This document shows, piece after piece, positions 59,640-64,000 of a stretch of 64,000 bases of DNA. Positions within the stretch are counted from its first letter, which is position 1. Every line of letters starts with the position of its first letter. Both the position numbers and the translations under genes were made by a program. Source of the stretch: Collinsella sp. GTDB lineage: Bacteria; Actinomycetota; Coriobacteriia; Coriobacteriales; Coriobacteriaceae. The notes below the pieces were generated by a model, which did no database searches, was not told the origin of the DNA, and saw only the letters and a list, made by a program, of their open reading frames with translations. The stretch lies in assembly GCA_019414515.1 (NCBI GenBank), contig DXLX01000038.1, positions 5,840 to 69,839 of the forward strand, in the 5' to 3' direction.

Positions 59640-61301
59640 CTACTCGATCGAGAAGATCACGGGATAGAGCGGCTGCTCGCCACGATGGGCATCAATCTCC
59701 AAGTCGGGCTGAGCCTCCTCGATGGCGTCGACGATCTCCTGGAAGGCCTCGTCGGACAGCTCCTCGCCGGCCAGAATCGTCAGCGCGTCGCCTTCCTCTT
59801 CCTCCTGCATACGGTTGATGCAGTCGAGGGTGACCTGTTTCACATCGGAGCCGACCACGTCGATGGAACCGGCGATGATGCCCATGACGTCACCGGAGTG
59901 AATCGGAGAGCCGTCCGAGGCGCTGGAATCGCGCACGGCGCGGGTGACCTCGCCATCGCGGACCTCGCTGATGGCGTCGACCATGGCGGCGACGGCGTCC
60001 TCGAGCTCGGAATCGGGCAGGACGGCGAACAGCGCGGAGAACGCCTGGGGAACGGTCTTGGTGGGAACGACGGCGACCTTCTTATCGGTGCAGGCAGAGG
60101 CAGCGGCCTCGGCAGCCATGCGGATGTTGCCGTTGTTGGGCAGGATGATGACCGAGGTCGCGTTGACCTGGTCGACGGCGCCCAGCAGATCGGCGGTCGA
60201 GGGGTTCATGGTCTGGCCACCCGAGACGATCACGTCAACGCCGAGGGACTTGAGGATGTCGGCCTCGCCCGAACCGGCGGCAACGGCGACAAAGCCCAGC
60301 GCCTTGGCGGGCTCGGCGGCCTTTTCCTGATCCTCGTGGATCTTGGCGGTACGGTCGTGGGCCTCCATCTCCATGTTGTGGATAAAGACCTCATAGATCT
60401 GACCGAGCTGCAGCATGTGCTCGAGCACCAGGTTGGGGGTGTTGGAGTGCACATGGATCTTGTAGTCGGGATAGGCGCCCACGAGAAGCTCGCAGTCGCC
60501 CATGGAACCCAGGAACTTAAGGCACTCGTCCTCGTCAAACGGGGCGTCGGCCTTAAACAGGAACTCGTTGCAGTAGCAGAACTCCGAGCCCTCCCAATCG
60601 TCGTTGGCCTCGATCTCAACGCGACCAAGGGCCGCGTCGCGGGCAGAGACAGCGGAATCAAACGTGGCGGAGAAATCCTCGACAACGGTGCTGCGGCCAA
60701 GTGCTGCAGCCACAAAGTTCTCCAGGAAGATGGCAAAGCCAAAGGCGCCAGAGTCGACCACGCCGTTCTCCTTCAGAACGGGCAGCAGGTCGGGCGTGCG
60801 GGCGACGGACTGGTAGGCCTCGACGACGATAGCATCGAGCGCGTCCTCGGCCGAGAACTTCTTCTTTTCGCACTCGTCGGCCTTGGTCGAAACATCTCGC
60901 AGGACCGTGAGGATCGTGCCTTCGATGGGCTTGCGGACGGCCTGGAAGGCGACCTTGACGGCGCGACGGAAGGCGAAGGCGATGTTGGCGGACGTGATGG
61001 GCTCATCGGCAGAAACGAGACCCTCGGCAACACCGCGCAGGATCTGCGAGGTGATGACGCCGGAGTTGCCGCGGGCACCCATCAGGGAGCCGTGCGTGAT
61101 GGCGCCTGCGATGGCCTCCATGTCGGCATCGGCGGGAAGGGCGGAAAGCTCCTTGGTCACCGAGGCGAGCGTGAGCGACATGTTGGTACCGGTGTCGCCG
61201 TCGGGCACGGGGAAGACGTTGAGCTTGTTGATCTCCTCGGCCTTGTCGGAAACGGCAGCCGCAGCGATCGGAAAACAGGTGCGAATGGTCTTTGCAATCA
61301 T
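59640..61301 (-). CDS. DAK2-domain fatty acid kinase FakA/YloV-like
   Basis: This 553-residue protein has an N-terminal DAK2 (dihydroxyacetone-kinase-like) domain with NVFPVPDGDTGTNMSLTLA near 28 and GARGNSGVITSQILRG near 78, then a middle domain (HVHSNTPNLVLEHMLQLG near 300) and a C-terminal EDD-like region. In Staphylococcus FakA is the kinase of a two-part fatty acid kinase with a FakB lipid-binding partner; no fakB lies here. It sits after an Asp23-family gene and before recG, a common arrangement. Confidence 0.88.
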   Translation of the reverse strand: MIAKTIRTCFPIAAAAVSDKAEEINKLNVFPVPDGDTGTNMSLTLASVTKELSALPADADMEAIAGAITHGSLMGARGNSGVITSQILRGVAEGLVSADEPITSANIAFAFRRAVKVAFQAVRKPIEGTILTVLRDVSTKADECEKKKFSAEDALDAIVVEAYQSVARTPDLLPVLKENGVVDSGAFGFAIFLENFVAAALGRSTVVEDFSATFDSAVSARDAALGRVEIEANDDWEGSEFCYCNEFLFKADAPFDEDECLKFLGSMGDCELLVGAYPDYKIHVHSNTPNLVLEHMLQLGQIYEVFIHNMEMEAHDRTAKIHEDQEKAAEPAKALGFVAVAAGSGEADILKSLGVDVIVSGGQTMNPSTADLLGAVDQVNATSVIILPNNGNIRMAAEAAASACTDKKVAVVPTKTVPQAFSALFAVLPDSELEDAVAAMVDAISEVRDGEVTRAVRDSSASDGSPIHSGDVMGIIAGSIDVVGSDVKQVTLDCINRMQEEEEGDALTILAGEELSDEAFQEIVDAIEEAQPDLEIDAHRGEQPLYPVIFSIE

Positions 61302-61328
61302 GGGTATTTGAATCTCCGTTTTCGGATG

Positions 61329-61685
61329 CTAGTTCAGACGGCTCTTGAGCGCGTCGATGTGGATGCCGATCTTAAGGCTGGCGGGATCGATCTGGGCGAT
61401 CTCCTGCAGGGTGAAGGCAACGGAGCTCGAAAGATTGTGGCAGACGGACTTCATGTTGACGCCGTTCTCGAGCACGACGTGAAGATCGACCGTAAGGCCG
61501 TTCTCGTCGGCGGAGACAAGCACGCCCTTGCGGAGGCGCTGACCGGCAAGCAGGCGCACGCTCTCGGCGCCCTGGAGCTGTTCGGCCATACCGACGACGC
61601 CATAGCACGTCATCGCGGCATAACCGGCAATATCGGCAATAACGTCGTTCGAGACGCTCAGGCTGCCGTTAATGGTCTCAGACAC
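61329..61685 (-). CDS. Asp23/Gls24-family protein, second copy
   Basis: This 118-residue protein (VSETINGSLSVSNDVIADI start) has CYGVVGMAEQLQGAESVRLL and LTVDLHVVLENGVNMKSVCH, typical of Asp23 (YloU type), which pairs with YloV/FakA. It starts with GTG at 61685, with AAGGAG 6 nt before it; longer ORF starts have no site. It is 27 bp upstream of the FakA-like gene. It differs from the copy at 14938-15300. Confidence 0.88.
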   Translation of the reverse strand: MSETINGSLSVSNDVIADIAGYAAMTCYGVVGMAEQLQGAESVRLLAGQRLRKGVLVSADENGLTVDLHVVLENGVNMKSVCHNLSSSVAFTLQEIAQIDPASLKIGIHIDALKSRLN

Positions 61686-61842
61686 AAGAATCTCCTTATC
61701 TGGTGCTCGCGGCACCATGTCGTGGGAGCAATCATTGCAATATTCTACAACGAGCGCGCCGTGTTGAGGTGGTGGGTCGCGGGATTACATCCTCGACACG
61801 AAATGTTGATATGGTAACGTTCGCGAACGGCGACCGCGACAT

Positions 61843-61873
61843 GAAAAAACCCGCCGCATAAGCGACGGGTTTT
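61843..61873 (-). terminator. Terminator after tandem tRNA-Asn
   Basis: On the minus strand AAAACCCGTCGC and GCGGCGGGTTTTTT pair around TTAT, with a U-tract. It follows the tRNA-Asn pair. Confidence 0.85.
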
Positions 61874-61879
61874 ACAACC

Positions 61880-61954
61880 TGGCTCCCCGGGTAGGACTCG
61901 AACCTACAACAGCGCGGTTAACAGCCGCGTGCTCTACCATTGAGCTACCGAGGA
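61880..61954 (-). tRNA. tRNA-Asn (anticodon GTT), copy 2 of tandem pair
   Basis: Cloverleaf with acceptor TCCTCGG/CCGGGGA, anticodon stem CGCGG/CCGCG around CTGTTAA (anticodon GTT) and T arm GTTCGAGTC. CCA is encoded (61880-61882). Identical to the neighbouring copy. Confidence 0.95.
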
Positions 61955-61987
61955 ATTTAAAGCCCAACGGAAAGGGCTGATAAATTC

Positions 61988-62062
61988 TGGCTCCCCGGGT
62001 AGGACTCGAACCTACAACAGCGCGGTTAACAGCCGCGTGCTCTACCATTGAGCTACCGAGGA
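61988..62062 (-). tRNA. tRNA-Asn (anticodon GTT), copy 1 of tandem pair
   Basis: Same sequence and fold as the copy at 61880-61954, with CCA encoded (61988-61990). The 33-bp spacer between the copies contains a small AGCCC/GGGCT hairpin (61961-61978), likely for processing. Confidence 0.95.
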
Positions 62063-62092
62063 ATAGGTGCGTGCTCTCAAGCAACGAAGTTT

Positions 62093-62120
62093 ATTATACG
62101 GACGAATCAGCTTAGGGCAA
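62093..62120 (-). promoter_or_regulatory. Promoter for tandem tRNA-Asn genes
   Basis: On the minus strand TTGCCC (62115-62120) and TATAAT (62093-62098) are 16 bp apart, a strong-looking housekeeping promoter about 30 bp before the first tRNA. Confidence 0.75.
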
Positions 62121-62148
62121 GAACTTTTTTGAGATTTTTTCCGACCTA

Positions 62149-62172
62149 GTCATTGGGGACGTCCCCAATGAC
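62149..62172. repeat. Perfect 24-bp palindrome with GGGGACGTCCCC core
   Basis: GTCATTGGGGAC is followed directly by its complement. The GTCRTTGGGGACGT part is shared with the 34035-34090 repeat. It lies between rpoD's terminator and the tRNA-Asn promoter. Confidence 0.9.
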
Positions 62173-62177
62173 CACAT

Positions 62178-62214
62178 GAAAGCGCCCCCAAGCGGATGTG
62201 CTTGAGGGCGCTTC
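62178..62214 (-). terminator. Terminator of rpoD
   Basis: AAGCGCCCCCAAGC and GCTTGAGGGCGCTT pair with one mismatch around GGATGT; on the minus strand TTTCATG follows, so the U-tract is short. Confidence 0.7.
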
Positions 62215-62222
62215 TTGCTTGA

Positions 62223-63569
62223 CTAGCTTTCGATATAGTCTTTGAGCTTGCTGCTGCGGCTCGGGTGGCGGAGCTTGGCCAAGGTCTTGGACTCGATCTG
62301 ACGGATGCGCTCACGCGTGACGCCAAACTCGCGGCCGACTTCCTCGAGCGTACGGGGATGTCCGTCAACAAGGCCAAAGCGCAGCTCGATAACCTTGCGC
62401 TCACGATCGGCAAGCGAGTCGAGCACCTGGGTGAGCTGCTCCTGCAGCATGGAGAAGCTGGCGGCATCGGGCGGAACGATAGCCTGGGAGTCCTCGATGA
62501 AGTCGCCCAGCTGGGAATCCTCTTCCTCGCCGATAGGGGTCTCGAGCGACACGGGCTCCTGCGAAATCTTCTGGATCTCGCGGACGCGGTCGGCACTCAT
62601 GTCCATCTCGGCACCGATCTCCTCGGGGGTCGGATCGCGACCCAGGTCCTGGAGAAGCTGGCGCTGCACGCGAACGAGTTTGTTGATGGTCTCGACCATG
62701 TGCACGGGAATACGGATGGTACGGGCCTGGTCGGCGATAGCGCGCGTGATGGCCTGACGGATCCACCACGTGGCGTACGTGGAGAACTTAAAGCCCTTCT
62801 GGTAGTCGAACTTCTCGACGGCGCGGATCAGACCGAGGTTGCCCTCCTGGATCAGGTCCAAGAACAGCATGCCGCGACCGACGTAGCGCTTGGCGATGGA
62901 GACGACCAGACGCAGGTTGGCGCTGATGAGCGCCTGCTTGGCCTCGAGACCCACGTTCTCGATACGGGTCAGGCGACGTATCTCGGCGCGGGTAAGCTCG
63001 ATCTCGCCCGCCTCGGCGGCCTCGAGCTTCTCGGTGGCATCGAGACCGGCCTCGATCTTCATGGCCAGATCGACCTCTTCGGAGGCGGTCAGCAGGTCGA
63101 CCTTACCGATCTCCTTAAGGTACATACGAACCGGGTCACCGGTCAGCATCACCGTGGAGGCATCGATGCCGCGCACGCGCGAGCGCGAACGGGACGTACG
63201 CACGGTGCGCTTCTTCTTGCTCTTGGAAGAACCCATCTCGGCGTCGGCCTGACGGGCCATCTTAAGCTCGTGATCGTCGAGTGAACCGGAATCGTGCTCG
63301 TCGTCATCGAAATCATCGGTATCGCTATCGCTATCGTCATCTTCGACGCCCATGGGAGCGTCGTCGTTTCCGCTCGCGGAGATAATCTGGATGCCGCTGT
63401 TGCGCAGCGCGGAATACACCGCGTTGAGTTGCTCGTCAGATACATCGATATCCTTCAGGGCGACCTGAATCTCGTCCTCGGTTACCGAAGTCCTGTTTGA
63501 GCCGTTGCCCATGAGCTTTGCAACGTAGGATTCCAGCCCAGTACCCGTGCTCTCACTCTTATTTGGCAC
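62223..63569 (-). CDS. rpoD: Primary RNA polymerase sigma factor RpoD (SigA)
   Basis: This housekeeping sigma factor of about 448 residues has an N-terminal acidic stretch (about 60-90), a basic patch, region 1.2 (DPVRMYLKEIGKVDLLTASE), region 2 (NLRLVVSIAKRYVGRGMLFL, then KFSTYATWWIRQAITRAIAD) and region 4 (TLEEVGREFGVTRERIRQIE), the -35 reader. I take the GTG at 63569 as start because AAGGGAG lies 5 nt upstream, whereas the ATG five codons earlier (63584) has no site. The dnaG-like gene is just upstream, the classic macromolecular-synthesis order. Confidence 0.96.
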   Translation of the reverse strand: MPNKSESTGTGLESYVAKLMGNGSNRTSVTEDEIQVALKDIDVSDEQLNAVYSALRNSGIQIISASGNDDAPMGVEDDDSDSDTDDFDDDEHDSGSLDDHELKMARQADAEMGSSKSKKKRTVRTSRSRSRVRGIDASTVMLTGDPVRMYLKEIGKVDLLTASEEVDLAMKIEAGLDATEKLEAAEAGEIELTRAEIRRLTRIENVGLEAKQALISANLRLVVSIAKRYVGRGMLFLDLIQEGNLGLIRAVEKFDYQKGFKFSTYATWWIRQAITRAIADQARTIRIPVHMVETINKLVRVQRQLLQDLGRDPTPEEIGAEMDMSADRVREIQKISQEPVSLETPIGEEEDSQLGDFIEDSQAIVPPDAASFSMLQEQLTQVLDSLADRERKVIELRFGLVDGHPRTLEEVGREFGVTRERIRQIESKTLAKLRHPSRSSKLKDYIES

Positions 63570-63679
63570 AGATTCTCCCTTCATAGTCCACAGGACTCAT
63601 TACTTTAGCACACACTTACACGTCTATACCCAAAATTCAGACTGGATATAGGCGCAAATACGCTGGTTGACCACAACAT

Positions 63680-64000
63680 CTAGGCCTGCTCGGCGCCCGC
63701 AGTCTCCAAACCGATCAAACGGAACGGATCCGCCACGCCGCCGATCGACTTTTGGAGCTCACGCTGGCGCTGAGAATCTTGCATCGCCTGCATCGTCAGC
63801 ACACGGCGTGCCTCATCGTCGAGCGACCGGTCCTGGCGAAGCTTGGCCTGTGCGGCGCGCATGCGGCGCTTGATGGTGTAGAGCTCGAGGGTGTCGAGCA
63901 TAAACACGATGTTCGTCTCGGTGGGGTGCTTACTCGTCGACGAAATGCGCCCGGCACTAACAAGCGACGCTGCCTCGGGACACACGGCGCGCGCCGCATC
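63680..64000 (-). CDS. dnaG: Probable DNA primase DnaG (C-terminal part, partial)
   Basis: Only the last 106 residues are in the window; the 5' part lies beyond it. The piece is polar and helical (TLELYTIKRRMRAAQAKLRQ, then DDEARRVLTMQAMQDSQRQR), like the helicase-binding end of DnaG, which is poorly conserved. The call rests mainly on position directly upstream of rpoD. It ends about 110 bp before the rpoD start. Confidence 0.6.
   Translation of the reverse strand, partial: DAARAVCPEAASLVSAGRISSTSKHPTETNIVFMLDTLELYTIKRRMRAAQAKLRQDRSLDDEARRVLTMQAMQDSQRQRELQKSIGGVADPFRLIGLETAGAEQA

Noticed and set aside
1057..62062. CRISPR array
   Set aside because: The only repeated units with similar spacing are the paired tRNAs and isolated palindromes; there are no spaced direct repeats or cas genes.
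61872..62084. Open frame with two copies of LGSSMVEHAAVNRAVVGSS
   Set aside because: It is a translation of the two tRNA-Asn genes.
1..64000. Prophage, integrative element or insertion sequence
   Set aside because: No integrase, transposase, phage structural gene or attachment site was seen, and the gene order is that of core chromosome.

Overview
The window looks like the chromosome of a high-GC gut actinobacterium of class Coriobacteriia, most likely Collinsella or a close relative. That rests on gene content and order, protein style and the family of short intergenic palindromes; I could not run a database search. Almost all genes are on the minus strand in tightly packed operons, and most are core housekeeping genes. 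I see no phage, transposase, CRISPR array or rRNA.

Layout, left to right. 1-2655: the end of a YbhN-type membrane protein, two identical tandem tRNA-Glu genes, and a CCA-adding enzyme. 2820-10731: a fructose/PTS locus with two different 1-phosphofructokinase paralogues, EI, HPr, a fructose EIIBCA permease and a divergent RpiR-type regulator. 10791-17178: recN, nadK, tlyA, xseB, nusB, an Asp23-family gene, efp and a M24 peptidase. 17311-23987: an AroB-like protein lacking every metal ligand, then aroK, yqeG, mltG, ruvX and alaS. 24182-27585: a small plus-strand membrane protein facing an operon of a DUF948-like protein, a degenerate RsbW-like protein, a SigB/SigF-type sigma factor and an AI-2E-family transporter. 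27686-34266: rarA, dgt, a small A24 peptidase, a processive glycosyltransferase, rluD and lspA, then a 400-bp non-coding stretch with stacked inverted repeats. 34267-37415: ileS with its own T-box leader. 37555-46681: an iron-type alcohol dehydrogenase, a DUF523 protein, ftsH, a cobalamin adenosyltransferase broken by an early stop, a MATE exporter, a SPOUT methyltransferase, folA-thyA, and a DUF134-NifX fusion regulator with paired operators. 46798-61685: a long run of ffh, ftsY, smc, rnc, acpP, plsX, rpmF, yceD, a coiled-coil gene, coaD, rsmD, recG, a FakA-like kinase and an Asp23 gene. 61880-64000: two tandem tRNA-Asn genes, rpoD, and the end of what is probably dnaG.

How the genes work together. 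The PTS cluster forms one phosphorelay: PEP to EI, to HPr, to EIIA, to EIIB, with fructose entering as fructose-1-phosphate for the two FruK enzymes. The ffh-to-recG block links protein targeting, chromosome segregation, RNA processing and lipid and CoA synthesis. folA and thyA recycle folate together.

The points most worth a second look are the AroB pseudoenzyme, the sigma/degenerate anti-sigma/transporter operon, the DUF134-NifX fusion with two TGACATATG-type operators five helical turns apart, the nonsense codon in the cobalamin adenosyltransferase, a probable one-base frameshift at the end of the AI-2E gene, and several families of intergenic palindromes, one of which folds as a ~100-nt three-tier hairpin. 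No clearly new multi-gene system is evident.
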